Assembly (NCBI GenBank): GCA_031280705.1
Contig: JAITGJ010000010.1
Span: 1-17,853 of the forward strand
Source: Spirochaetaceae bacterium
GTDB taxonomy: Bacteria; Spirochaetota; Spirochaetia; Treponematales; Breznakiellaceae
Length of the DNA: 17,853 nucleotides
Reading direction: 5' to 3'
Positions 1-7,808 of the stretch are shown one piece after another. The stretch's first letter is position 1. Every line of letters begins with the position of its first letter. The notes beneath the pieces were generated by a model, which saw nothing but the letters and a program-made list of their open reading frames with translations, made no database searches and had not been told where the DNA came from. A program made the position numbers and the translations under genes.

Positions 1-651
1 GGCAAGGCTGTGGTGCGGCTTTACATAGTCCGCGGCGGCGAGGAACCGGCCCGCGCCCCGGCGGAGGACCCAGGGAACTTCCTGGTCCACATGGTAAATC
101 ACCGCGGTAGGAACGCGGGCAACGGCCCCGCCCCGGCTTTGCGCCGCTTTTTTGAAGGCGGCCAGCGCAAAGGGGTTAAAGGACGAAACCGTTACCGATG
201 CGCATACCGCGCTGCCCAGGAGGGCCAGCAGTCCCGCGGTCATGCGGGGAAGCGCATCGCCGGTAATTTTTCTTGTTTTGAGTTCAATATCCACATACAG
301 GTCCGGGCAGAATTCCTCGAGCACATCAACAAGGCGCGGACAGCGCTCGGCGGCAAAAGCGGGATCGAAAAAAGACCCCACGTCAATGCCGCTTATTTCG
401 CTCCGGGTAATCTCTTCAATAGGCCGCGCGCCTGCCGCCGCGTTGGGGGACGTGCGGAGAAAATTGTCGTCATGGGCTACCACCAGTTCCCCTTCCCGGG
501 TAAGGTGCACATCAAGCTCAAGGCCCGGCGCGCCTACTTCGCGGGCCTTGCGAAAACTGGCAAACGTATTTTCCGGCGTGAGGGAGGAACAGCCCCGGTG
601 GGCAAAAACAAGGGGCCGTTCCCGGTCCGGCAGCAGGGGAAGCCGGCTCAC
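1..651 (-). CDS. Glycerophosphodiester phosphodiesterase (GDPD family), partial at C-terminus
   Basis: This enzyme family hydrolyses glycerophosphodiesters to glycerol-3-phosphate and an alcohol. The 217 visible codons contain the family signature in order: LVFAHRGCSS (catalytic His18 and Arg19), PENT at 26-29, GLELDVHLT (metal ligands Glu45 and Asp47), VVAHDDN (second catalytic His60) and YVDIELKT (Glu123 and Lys125). No stop is reached, so the C-terminal part lies beyond the left edge. The start is a GTG at 651-649 that overlaps the TGA of the upstream gene as GTGA, which indicates translational coupling. There is no cleavable signal peptide or lipobox after this start, so a cytoplasmic enzyme is more likely than a secreted GlpQ/Gpd-type protein. 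The family call is secure; the exact substrate is unknown. Confidence 0.9.
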   Translation of the reverse strand, partial: MSRLPLLPDRERPLVFAHRGCSSLTPENTFASFRKAREVGAPGLELDVHLTREGELVVAHDDNFLRTSPNAAAGARPIEEITRSEISGIDVGSFFDPAFAAERCPRLVDVLEEFCPDLYVDIELKTRKITGDALPRMTAGLLALLGSAVCASVTVSSFNPFALAAFKKAAQSRGGAVARVPTAVIYHVDQEVPWVLRRGAGRFLAAADYVKPHHSLA

Positions 652-1181
652 GGGGCCGACTCTCCGGTACCGGTATGGTCATCATTGCCGGTTGAACCGG
701 CATTACCGGCGCGCGCCATTTTTGCCTTGAGCGCTTCAAGGGCCGCGCCGGCGGCCATCTCCTCAAAGCGGCGGTTTACGCGCGTTTCAGGCGCGCCGTC
801 TCCGGGCGTCTCCCCCAGGGCAATACGAAGCTCCTGTTCCAGAAGGTCCGGGTCGATGGAGCGTTCCCGCGCCGCAAGGCCGGGAATGTGCCGCCGCATC
901 TGTTCAATCTGCCCTTTCAGCGCCGCGCTTTCCGCCGCGAGGGCATCCCGCCGCGCTTCATGCCGCGCCGCTTCGCGTTCAGCCTCCAGCGCAAGGTCCG
1001 CCGCGCCTTTTTCACGCGCAAGGTCCACCCGGTCCCGCCATTTCCCGGCGGCAGCGGCGGCCTCGCCGCAGGCTTTTTCCGTTAGTTGGAGTGTCGTCAG
1101 GTGGTGGAAAATATATTCCTTTGCGTCTTCCACGCTTGTTCCGGGGGGAAAAGCGGAAAAACCGCCGGTTTCTTCTATCAT
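648..1181 (-). CDS. Small coiled-coil protein, PspA/IM30-like
   Basis: This is a 177-residue acidic, Ala/Glu/Arg-rich protein predicted to be mostly helical. Residues about 20-105 form a long heptad-rich helix. The segment KWRDRVDLAREKGAADLALEA (split here for length: KWRDRVDLARE then KGAADLALEA, residues 48-67) resembles the 'A..W..RAelAl..GreDLAreAL' signature of PspA/IM30 membrane-stress proteins. It is shorter than PspA (about 220 residues) and its C-terminal tail, 155-177, is Gly/Thr/Asp-rich and probably disordered. The ATG at 1181-1179 has an AGGGA ribosome site 7-8 nt upstream. The gene ends inside the start codon of the phosphodiesterase gene, so the two are probably co-expressed. 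A membrane-lipid link between them is inference. The alternative is a Treponema-specific hypothetical protein with a coincidental coiled coil. Confidence 0.6.
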   Translation of the reverse strand: MIEETGGFSAFPPGTSVEDAKEYIFHHLTTLQLTEKACGEAAAAAGKWRDRVDLAREKGAADLALEAEREAARHEARRDALAAESAALKGQIEQMRRHIPGLAARERSIDPDLLEQELRIALGETPGDGAPETRVNRRFEEMAAGAALEALKAKMARAGNAGSTGNDDHTGTGESAP

Positions 1182-1283
1182 TTAACGTTCCCTGTCTGGC
1201 CGCCGATTATTAAAGAGGGCCCTGTTCAGGGTAACGGAAGCCGCGCGAAGACTCAAGGGCCGGTCCGGCGCGCGGATCGCGGC

Positions 1284-2663
1284 ATGAAAAAGCAACGGAT
1301 GGCGCTGGTTATGAATAAAACAGACAAGATGAAGAAAAAACGGATAATCGCCGCATTATGCGCGATCTTCGCTCTGGTTCCGGCCTCCCTCGCGCCGGAA
1401 GAATCCCGCACGGGCAATACCGCAGGTAATACCGCAGGCGTTATGCTGAGCGCGGGCAATACCGGCTCCTATAAACTGGTGGAACGATCCGACTGGTCCC
1501 GTTACGACAACGGAAAGTACCGGGGACACGTATACCGGGAGGTCCGCGCATCCATTACGCCGGAAGAAAACCGGGGCGCGCGGGTGTACCGGGGGAATTT
1601 TATCGTTCTGGAAGAAACCCTCCGCAATATGGAATCAAGCGCCCGTGGGGTTGATGATGTAATTCCCGTTCAGTTTACGCTGGAACAGGACGGAAGCGTT
1701 ACGATAGAAGACGACCGGGGCTTTCCCAGCCTCCGGGGATTTCCCGCGTTCCCTGCCGCCGCGGTGCGGCCCGGCGACCGGTGGACCGCCCGGGGCGTCC
1801 GCGCGGTTGACCCCCTGAATCAGGGGCAGATGGTTCCCGTGCCCATCATCGCCGAATACGAATACCGGGGAACGGAACTGTATCGCGATACGCCGGTTCA
1901 CCGGATCACCGCGGTGTACGCCTCCCGCTATCAGGGCGGCCCCCGCGCCGCCCCGGAAGGCGAAACATTTACCGCCGTGCAGGGCAGCCACACGGTGGAT
2001 ATCCTGCTCCGGGTTTCGGACGGCCTTCCGCTTATGATGCGGGACACCCTGGACGAAACCTATACCTGGGCCGGCGGTTCCACCGTGCGGTTCCGGGGCT
2101 TTACCCTGACCTTTGGCGAAGGAACGATACCCCTGAACCGGGATGTGGTGATCGCGCGGCTGGGCGGCGCGCTTAACCGGCGGGAACCGGGCGGAACAGG
2201 AGCCACCGCGCCAACGGCGGCTTCTCCCGGAGCGGCGCCGCCCGCCGCCACGCGGCCCGCCCTCCCCGCCCCCTCCGCCCTGCCGCCAGAGGCGAACATT
2301 GATGTGGCGCCCGTTCCCGAAGGGGTACGGCTTACCTTACGGGACCTGCGCTTTGTTCCCGATTCGGATGAACTATTGCCGGAAGAACAGGGGCGGCTGG
2401 ACCTGATTGCCGCCGCCCTCCGCGCGGTTCCGGACCGGAGCTTTCTGGTGGAAGGACACACCGCCGCCGTGGGCCGCACCGAAGGGGAAATGACGCTGTC
2501 CCTCCGCCGGGCGGAGCGGATAACCGGCGAACTTGCGCGCCGGGGCATTCCCGCGGACCGGTTTATGTACAAGGGCTGGGGCGGCACAAAACCCGTCGCG
2601 TCCAACACAGACGAAGCGGGCCGCGCGCGGAACCGGCGGGTAGAAATTACCATACTTGAATGA
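1284..2663 (+). CDS. OmpA-family envelope protein with C-terminal peptidoglycan-binding domain
   Basis: The 459-residue product starts with a basic stretch and a hydrophobic segment (IIAALCAIFALVPASLA, about residues 21-37), which is an export signal. Residues 60-290 form an uncharacterised beta-rich domain. Residues 300-337 are a Pro/Ala/Gly linker. Residues 345-459 are an OmpA C-terminal domain: FVPDSDELLPEEQ, FLVEGHTA, LSLRRAERI, then GWGGTKPVASNTDEAGRARNRR (split: GWGGTKPVASN, TDEAGRARNRRVEI), with the Asp and Arg residues that bind diaminopimelate or ornithine in peptidoglycan. The protein probably anchors the outer membrane or periplasm to the wall. Start choice is uncertain: ATGs at 1284, 1311 and 1329 are all in frame. 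The first has a weak GGA 7 nt upstream; the last gives the neatest signal peptide. Pro at +1 after SLA argues for cleavage after VPA. It is divergently transcribed from the coiled-coil gene. Confidence 0.85.
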   Translation: MKKQRMALVMNKTDKMKKKRIIAALCAIFALVPASLAPEESRTGNTAGNTAGVMLSAGNTGSYKLVERSDWSRYDNGKYRGHVYREVRASITPEENRGARVYRGNFIVLEETLRNMESSARGVDDVIPVQFTLEQDGSVTIEDDRGFPSLRGFPAFPAAAVRPGDRWTARGVRAVDPLNQGQMVPVPIIAEYEYRGTELYRDTPVHRITAVYASRYQGGPRAAPEGETFTAVQGSHTVDILLRVSDGLPLMMRDTLDETYTWAGGSTVRFRGFTLTFGEGTIPLNRDVVIARLGGALNRREPGGTGATAPTAASPGAAPPAATRPALPAPSALPPEANIDVAPVPEGVRLTLRDLRFVPDSDELLPEEQGRLDLIAAALRAVPDRSFLVEGHTAAVGRTEGEMTLSLRRAERITGELARRGIPADRFMYKGWGGTKPVASNTDEAGRARNRRVEITILE

Positions 2664-2689
2664 ACTACCCCGCCGCAAGCACGGGGTAT

Positions 2690-2712
2690 CAGATTTTTCT
2701 GCGAAAAATCTG
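2690..2712. repeat. Perfect AT-rich hairpin after the OmpA-family gene
   Basis: CAGATTTTTC (2690-2699), loop TGC, GAAAAATCTG (2703-2712): a perfect 10-bp stem with a 3-nt loop. Just before it, ACCCCG (2667-2672) pairs with CGGGGT (2682-2687). No T-tract follows on either strand, so this is not a classical terminator. It may be a palindromic intergenic repeat or a 3'-end stabilising structure. Confidence 0.6.
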
Positions 2713-2724
2713 TCGTTCGATAGG

Positions 2725-2763
2725 AAATGGTTTGTACAGTGGGGTTTACTACCATTTTTCTTT
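2725..2763 (+). terminator. Probable Rho-independent terminator of the OmpA-family gene
   Basis: AAATGGT (2725-2731) pairs with ACCATTT (2751-2757), with an inner GTA/TAC stem, and TTTCTTT follows directly on the plus strand. The position, about 60-100 nt after the stop at 2663, suits transcript termination. The stem is AT-rich and has an asymmetric inner bulge, so strength is uncertain. Confidence 0.5.
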
Positions 2764-2811
2764 ATCGTTACTGTTTTTAACCGCCCCAAGGGGCGGGGTA
2801 TTAAACCCCAC

Positions 2812-2850
2812 GGCGAATAAAGCGCCCAAGAGCCGAAGGCTTTTGGGCGC
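2812..2850 (-). terminator. Hairpin terminator downstream of the NYN-domain gene
   Basis: GCGCCCAAGAGCC (2822-2834), loop GAA, GGCTTTTGGGCGC (2838-2850) form a 13-bp stem with one G-T wobble. Read on the minus strand it lies 38 nt after the stop at 2888 and is followed by TTTATTCG. This is the most likely end of the helicase/NYN transcript. A second GC hairpin, CCGCCCC/GGGGCGG at 2781-2796, lies further on and is followed on the minus strand by TTAAAAACAG. Confidence 0.6.
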
Positions 2851-2887
2851 GGTTTTGGCCTCTTCTTTCACGCGGGCGGAAGCGGCC

Positions 2888-3667
2888 CTACTTGCGCTTT
2901 TTCCACCGAATGTAGATTTGGCGGCCCGATCCGTTTTCCTGCGGGCGTTCCTCGCTTTCAAACTGGGGAATTGCCCGGAACAGATCGCCCAGTTTGCGGA
3001 ATCCGTAATTGCGGGGATCAAATTCGCTTGAACGGTTGTTGATTTTCTGTCCCACCGCGCCAAGGTATGCCCAGCCCGATTCATCGGCCAGATCGTCCAC
3101 CGCGTCCCTGAGCAGCTTGAGAAGTTTCCGGTCCACCTTGAAATCTTTTTTCGGTTTTGGTACAGGGCGGCTGTCGTCATCGTCAGAATCTTCCTGGCCG
3201 TCCCGCAGTATTTCTGTGTAAATAAATTTGTCGCATACCGAGACAAAGGCGCGGGGGGTTTTCTTCTCGCCAAAACCGTACACCGTCCTGCCGCTTTCCC
3301 GCAGCCGCGCGGCAAGGCGGGTAAAATCAGAATCGCTTGAAACGATGCAAAAACCGTCAAGTTTTTCCGTATAGAGAAGATCCATCGCGTCGATGATCAT
3401 GGCCGAATCGGTGGCGTTTTTCCCCGATGTGTAGGAAAACTGCTGAATCGGCTGAATGGCAAATTCCAGCAGCCGCTCCTTCCATGAACGGAGGTTGCTG
3501 CTGGTCCAGTCGCCGTAAATGCGCTTGACGCTGGCAATGCCGTATTTGGCCACCTCGTCAAGGAGGCCCTCAATGATCGCGGGCCGGGTGTTATCCGCGT
3601 CGATCAGGACGGCAAGTTTGGCCTGACTCGCGTCAAGGCTCTGGCTTGAAAATGGCAATAAAGGCAT
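2888..3667 (-). CDS. NYN (LabA/PIN-like) domain protein with C-terminal OST-HTH/LOTUS domain
   Basis: The 259-residue product is a putative RNA- or nucleic-acid-processing protein. Residues 17-160 are a NYN/DUF88 nuclease-like domain with the conserved acidic pattern: LIDADN (Asp23, Asp25), KNATDSAMIIDAMDLL (Asp87, Asp93) and IVSSDSDFTRLA (Asp112, Asp114). An acidic spacer, EDSDDDDSRPVPKPKK, follows. The C-terminal part, from KLLKLLRDAV to IRWKKRK, matches an OST-HTH/LOTUS fold (GWAYLGAVGQKI, FDPRNYGFRKLGDLFRAI), which binds RNA in other proteins. The ATG at 3667 is preferred because AAGGAAGGGA lies just upstream; an earlier in-frame ATG at 3727 would overlap the preceding gene and lacks such a site. 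It lies 49 nt after the helicase-partner gene on the same strand, so is probably in one operon. Nuclease activity is inferred from retained acidic residues. Confidence 0.88.
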   Translation of the reverse strand: MPLLPFSSQSLDASQAKLAVLIDADNTRPAIIEGLLDEVAKYGIASVKRIYGDWTSSNLRSWKERLLEFAIQPIQQFSYTSGKNATDSAMIIDAMDLLYTEKLDGFCIVSSDSDFTRLAARLRESGRTVYGFGEKKTPRAFVSVCDKFIYTEILRDGQEDSDDDDSRPVPKPKKDFKVDRKLLKLLRDAVDDLADESGWAYLGAVGQKINNRSSEFDPRNYGFRKLGDLFRAIPQFESEERPQENGSGRQIYIRWKKRK

Positions 3668-3716
3668 AGTGATCCCTTCCTTTCCTCGCCGCGGGATTCC
3701 TTGCCATGACAGCAAT

Positions 3717-5939
3717 TTATCCTTCAAACAGCGATTGTTTTATCCGCCGTATAAGGCTTATTTTCCCCAGGGGGATGCGGACTTCTTCGGTTCCGCTTTC
3801 CGGCGCGTCCTCCGGGCGGGACAGGGAGCGCAGTACCAATACGCTTTCCCCGCCTGATTTTTCAAGGGCGAGCGGTATTCCAAAAACACGCTGTTCCCCG
3901 CCGGCCGCCGGGTAGACGACCTCCAGCAGTGATTTCCGCGCGAGCGCCTGCCGGGCAATTACCGCCTTGCCGGGGTAGTCCAGATTTCGCGCCTCAAGTT
4001 TTTCCTGCTTGACGGCGGCGTCGCGGAGTTGGATTTCACTGATGATAAGCCGCCGTTCTATCCGCGCGGACAGTTCCGCCTGTACGGCAGGGGGAAGCCG
4101 CGCCGCGGCGAGGGCTTTACGGAAACGCTCTTTCCGCTCCCCGGCCCGCGCCGTCCGCCCGCCGTCTTCCGCGCCGTCTTCCCCGGCGGGAAGCGCGGCC
4201 CCGCCAGACTCCACCAAAGCGGCGGCCGGCGGATTTCCGCCTGAAGGCGTGCCGGCCCTCCGGCCCGGCGGCAGGGACGGATACGGAGAGCGGAACAGCG
4301 ATTCCTTCCCGGAGCCGGTATCCGGCCACGCGATGATGTCCACCCCGCTCCGCGCAAGGACCGCCTCCACTTCTTCAAGGTCCCCTTCGGCAAGAAGATA
4401 AACCCCCGGCGCAAGGGTCCGCCGGATAAAGCGGGAAAGGGGGCCTCCCGTGGCAAGGTAACGCCGGTCCTCCGCGAGGGTAAGCGCCGCGCCCCGGTAA
4501 AGGGCCACCGCCGTATAGCGCTCTCCCCAATCGCCGATGGTCCAGCGGAGATTCTGATCCGCGGGAAAACCGGAAAGCCGCTCCAGCAGTTCGAGCATAT
4601 CTTCCGCCTTGAACCCGGCGTCGAATCCGCGCGCCGCCGATTCACGGGTAATCTCGAGCCGCACCACCGCGCCGCATTCCCGGGGCACGGCAAAGGCCGC
4701 GAGCAGGTCCGCGTCTTCCCATGAAATGCCGGGGTACAGAACAAAGGAAAACGGCGTATCCTGCGAAACACGCGGATCGCTCGCCGTATCCGGCGTTGCC
4801 GTACCCGGCGCTGCCGTACCCGGCGCTGCCGTATCCGGCGTTACCACAAACGATGTATCCGGGTGTTTGCGCGGGGCGGCGGGAACGGTATATTCGCCGG
4901 ATTCGGCGGGGTGGAGCAGCCCCACCGTTACGAGCGGCTCAAGGTACCGCGTCATTTCCCCGGCGTCCAGCGTAAACGCCCCCGCGCCGCGTTCCGCCCA
5001 GGACCCGTCAATTTCCCGCGCGGCAATCCAGGCGACGCGGAGCAGCGTCTTCCGGTTGTAACGCCGTCCCTCCGCCAGGGCGTCGTGGAAGCGCCGGAAA
5101 AACCGCGCGAGGGTATGGAACCGTCCCCGCCGCAGGTAGGCGTCCCCGCCGGAAGCGTCCGGCGCGGCGCGGTTCAGGTAAATGCCCGCGGCCAGGTAAA
5201 ACAGCCGGTCCCGCGCTTCAAGCTTCCCAAAATATTCAAGACGCCGCCGGTCCACCGCGAGGCGCGGGCCTTCCGGTTCGAGCAGTTCCGCCCCCAAAAA
5301 GCCGCTTAACAGACGGCCAAAATCCAGGCCGGGAAATATCCGCGCCGCCTCATCGGCGGCCTTTTTCCGGAGCGTCCAATCGGTACGGGTTTCCGCGCGG
5401 CTTTCGGCCCGGAAAAAATCATCCTCTGAAACGGCAAAGGCGATAATCGAGACAAGAATACGGTCGTCCAGTTCCTCCGCCGGAATCTCCTCCGCTTCCG
5501 TGGAAGGGAAAAGCGGCGAAAGGTCCGCGGCATAGGGGGCCAGCACCGGTTCAAGGAGCGGGTTCAGCGCAAGGCGGAATACTCCCTCGTCCCGGTAACG
5601 GTAAAGAATGAGCCGCTCTTCAAGATTGAGCAGAATTCCCTGCAATTCCACATAGGAAAATTCCCCCGCGAAAAAACTTTCCAGCTCCCCGGCGGCGGGA
5701 TTTTCCAGCGCGGCCACGGCGGCGATTATCTTGTGATCCTCCCCGCCGATAAACAGGGCGATAGTTTCCAGAACATCCGGGCGGGACAAAAAAGACGCCA
5801 ATTCTTCCATCAGGCGGTGTTTGTTGAACGGCGTCTTGATGTTGCCAAATACGGTGCGCAGTAATTCAAACAAAGCGGTATCCGGCAGGGTGAGCAGATC
5901 CTCCCGCCACGCGGCGAGGGAACGGAAGGGATGTTTCAT
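3717..5939 (-). CDS. XPB-associated protein with Helicase_C_3-type domain and WYL-like C-terminus
   Basis: This 740-residue protein has no Walker motifs and is probably the partner of the adjacent helicase. Residues 1-350 are helical and winged-helix-like. Residues 355-397 are a low-complexity Thr/Pro/Ala linker with a 15-bp tandem repeat. Residues about 397-537 resemble the helicase-associated domain found in proteins next to bacterial XPB: FVLYPGISWEDADLLAAFA, LEITRESAARGFDAGFKAED, LRWTIGDWGERY and GVYLLAEGDLEEVEAVLARS. A second disordered linker spans 540-605. The last about 85 residues (LLEVVYPAAGGEQRVFGIPL to RIPLGKISLIRRI) look like a WYL-type beta barrel. The start ATG at 5939 overlaps the helicase stop as ATGA. 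Partnership by analogy to archaeal XPB-Bax1 is inference; the Helicase_C_3 resemblance is from motif reading only. Confidence 0.8.
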   Translation of the reverse strand: MKHPFRSLAAWREDLLTLPDTALFELLRTVFGNIKTPFNKHRLMEELASFLSRPDVLETIALFIGGEDHKIIAAVAALENPAAGELESFFAGEFSYVELQGILLNLEERLILYRYRDEGVFRLALNPLLEPVLAPYAADLSPLFPSTEAEEIPAEELDDRILVSIIAFAVSEDDFFRAESRAETRTDWTLRKKAADEAARIFPGLDFGRLLSGFLGAELLEPEGPRLAVDRRRLEYFGKLEARDRLFYLAAGIYLNRAAPDASGGDAYLRRGRFHTLARFFRRFHDALAEGRRYNRKTLLRVAWIAAREIDGSWAERGAGAFTLDAGEMTRYLEPLVTVGLLHPAESGEYTVPAAPRKHPDTSFVVTPDTAAPGTAAPGTATPDTASDPRVSQDTPFSFVLYPGISWEDADLLAAFAVPRECGAVVRLEITRESAARGFDAGFKAEDMLELLERLSGFPADQNLRWTIGDWGERYTAVALYRGAALTLAEDRRYLATGGPLSRFIRRTLAPGVYLLAEGDLEEVEAVLARSGVDIIAWPDTGSGKESLFRSPYPSLPPGRRAGTPSGGNPPAAALVESGGAALPAGEDGAEDGGRTARAGERKERFRKALAAARLPPAVQAELSARIERRLIISEIQLRDAAVKQEKLEARNLDYPGKAVIARQALARKSLLEVVYPAAGGEQRVFGIPLALEKSGGESVLVLRSLSRPEDAPESGTEEVRIPLGKISLIRRIKQSLFEG
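4783..4842. repeat. Four tandem 15-bp repeats inside the helicase-partner gene
   Basis: The units GCCGTATCCGGCGTT, GCCGTACCCGGCGCT, GCCGTACCCGGCGCT and GCCGTATCCGGCGTT are consecutive. They encode the pentapeptide series NTPDTA-APGTA-APGTA-TPDTA in the linker at residues about 366-386. The unit is a multiple of three, so copy-number change would alter linker length without a frameshift. Confidence 0.9.
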
Positions 5940-7696
5940 GCGTCCGCCCCGGTTTGGCCCGGAGCGAATTCCCGCGCCGCCCAGTACTGTATCGAATATT
6001 TGTATCCCTGTTCGGCAAGAAATTTCTGGCGGTTCGCCGAAAAATCTTCCTCCACGGTAAACCGGGCAACCAGGGTAAAGAAATAGGCGTTTCGCTTCCG
6101 GCCGTCCGCGCCGGTCTTTGGCCGGAGAATGCGCCCCAGCCGCTGGGCCTCCTCCTGACGGGAGCCGAAGGCCCCGGAAACCTGTACCGCCATGGACGCG
6201 TCGGGCAGATCAATGGCGAAATTGGCCACCTTCGACACCACAATCACCCGCACATCGCCGCGCCGGAACGCATTGTAAATCTCTTCCCGCTGCGCGTTGG
6301 GCGTTTTCCCGGTAACCAGCGGCGCGTCAAGAAGCCGCGCCAGGGATTCAAGCTGTTTGATATACTGACCAATCACCAGAATATGATCCTCCGGGTGATT
6401 CTCCACCAGTTGCAGCGCCGCCGTCTCCTTGAGGGGGTTTTCCGCCGCGATACGGTGCTTTTCCCGGGGCGTGGCCACGGCGTAGGGTATTTTGAGCGCT
6501 TCGGGCAAATCAAGGCGGACTTCGGTACAGACGGCCTCGGCTATCCAGCCCTTGCTTTCCAGGTCTTTCCAGGGTATGTCGTACCGCTTGGGCCCCACCA
6601 GACTGAAAACGGCGTCTTCCGCGCCGTCTTCCCGGACCAGCGTCGCGGTAAGCCCCAGCCGCCTGACCGCCTGAAGCTCCGCCGTTATCCTAAAAACCGG
6701 CGCGGGCAGAAGATGCACTTCATCATAAATGATGAGGCCCCATTCCCGCTCCCGGAACAGCGAAAAATGCGGAAAATCCTCGTCCTTCGCGCGCCGCCAG
6801 GTAAGAATCTGATACGTGGCGACCGTAACCGGGGCCACGGATTTGGAATCCCCCGAATATTCCGCGATACTGCCTGGCTCAAGGTCCGTTTTGTTGATCA
6901 GTTCTTCAATCCACTGATGCACCGCCGCCACATTGGGAGTGAGGATCAGCGTATTGGTTTTAAGCAGCGCCATAAACGCCATCCCCACAATGGTTTTCCC
7001 GGACCCGCAGGGAAGCACCACCACGCCGAAACCCGTCCCCGGCCTCCCGTCCCCGGCCACGGCGCGGGCCGCCTCGCGCTGATAATCCCGGAGCACGAAC
7101 GGCTTCTCGCCTGAGTCCCGCTCGCGGAGATTGATTTCCAGCGGCGCGCCATTGATCAGCGGCGCTTCGTCCTCCACCGGCCAGCCCAGCGCGATAAGTT
7201 CCCGCTTGACCGTACCCCGGTTGATGAGGCTGAGACGAAAACCCGTCTCCGTCTTTTGCAGGTACTTCTCAAGGCCCTTCGCCGCGGCAATTTCCGCCCG
7301 GATTGCGGGATCGCCGGTAACGAGGAGCAGCGTTTCGCCCATGCTCTCCGGCGAAAGGCCGCCCTTTGCCGCTCCGGCGTCCGTTTCCCGCGTCATCCTG
7401 ATTTTGCCGTACCGGGCCATCGTATCGCGGAACCCTTCGGTAATGCCCGGCGGAATGGGATACCGGGTCCAGTACTCCAGCGTGGTTACGATATCGTCCG
7501 GGCTGAACCCGGCTCCGGCGGCGTTCCAGAGCGAGAGCGCCGTAATGCGAAAGGTGTGAATGTGCTCCGGCGATTTTTCAAGTTCCGCAAACGGCATGAT
7601 GGCGACGCGGGCCTCTCCGGCGCGGGGAGCGTGCACATCCAGCAACAGTGTCCGGTCGCTCTGCACAATGAGGGGGTTCTGGGGGTTGGCGGGCAA
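5936..7696 (-). CDS. XPB/ERCC3-like superfamily 2 DNA helicase
   Basis: This 586-residue ATP-dependent DNA helicase/translocase belongs to the bacterial XPB family, implicated in repair and DNA opening. Residues 6-130 carry the XPB N-terminal domain (NPLIVQSDRTLLLDVHAP, HTFRITALSLWNAA). Helicase motifs follow: LRDYQREA (202-209), Walker A LPCGSGKT (228-235), DEVH (325-328), GLTATLVRED with the XPB-specific RED (348-357), a thumb-like insert at about 370-420, and motif VI QRLGRILRP (518-526). The start is a TTG at 7696-7694: an in-frame TGA lies four codons upstream, GAGG lies about 8 nt before the TTG, and this start retains the NPLIVQSD segment expected at the very N-terminus of bacterial XPB. 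It overlaps the partner gene by ATGA and has its own promoter at 7747-7775. Confidence 0.96.
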   Translation of the reverse strand: MPANPQNPLIVQSDRTLLLDVHAPRAGEARVAIMPFAELEKSPEHIHTFRITALSLWNAAGAGFSPDDIVTTLEYWTRYPIPPGITEGFRDTMARYGKIRMTRETDAGAAKGGLSPESMGETLLLVTGDPAIRAEIAAAKGLEKYLQKTETGFRLSLINRGTVKRELIALGWPVEDEAPLINGAPLEINLRERDSGEKPFVLRDYQREAARAVAGDGRPGTGFGVVVLPCGSGKTIVGMAFMALLKTNTLILTPNVAAVHQWIEELINKTDLEPGSIAEYSGDSKSVAPVTVATYQILTWRRAKDEDFPHFSLFREREWGLIIYDEVHLLPAPVFRITAELQAVRRLGLTATLVREDGAEDAVFSLVGPKRYDIPWKDLESKGWIAEAVCTEVRLDLPEALKIPYAVATPREKHRIAAENPLKETAALQLVENHPEDHILVIGQYIKQLESLARLLDAPLVTGKTPNAQREEIYNAFRRGDVRVIVVSKVANFAIDLPDASMAVQVSGAFGSRQEEAQRLGRILRPKTGADGRKRNAYFFTLVARFTVEEDFSANRQKFLAEQGYKYSIQYWAAREFAPGQTGADA

Positions 7697-7746
7697 AGTT
7701 ATGCCTCAATGCCGTTCATTACGGCGCGAATGATTAACACGCCCCT

Positions 7747-7775
7747 ATTATAATGAATCACGCGGTCTTTTTCCA
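7747..7775 (-). promoter_or_regulatory. Probable sigma70-type promoter of the helicase operon
   Basis: On the minus strand TGGAAA (7775-7770, 4 of 6 to TTGACA), a 17-nt spacer and a perfect TATAAT (7752-7747) precede the helicase TTG. The predicted transcript starts near 7740 and leaves a leader of about 45 nt. Confidence 0.65.
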
Positions 7776-7808
7776 CCGGGCGCGGGAGTCCCGGGCCGGG
7801 CCGGGCGC

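Noticed and set aside
10..1185. 391-codon plus-strand open frame
   Set aside because: It is antisense to the phosphodiesterase and coiled-coil genes, which carry clear motifs; its product is Arg/Ala/Ser-rich with no family pattern, typical of GC-rich antisense frames.
3668..3727. 20-residue N-terminal extension of the NYN protein
   Set aside because: It would overlap the end of the helicase-partner gene and lacks a ribosome site, whereas AAGGAAGGGA sits just before the ATG at 3667.
5954..7114. 386-codon plus-strand open frame opposite the helicase gene
   Set aside because: It mirrors helicase motifs on the other strand and has no independent start signal or family signature.
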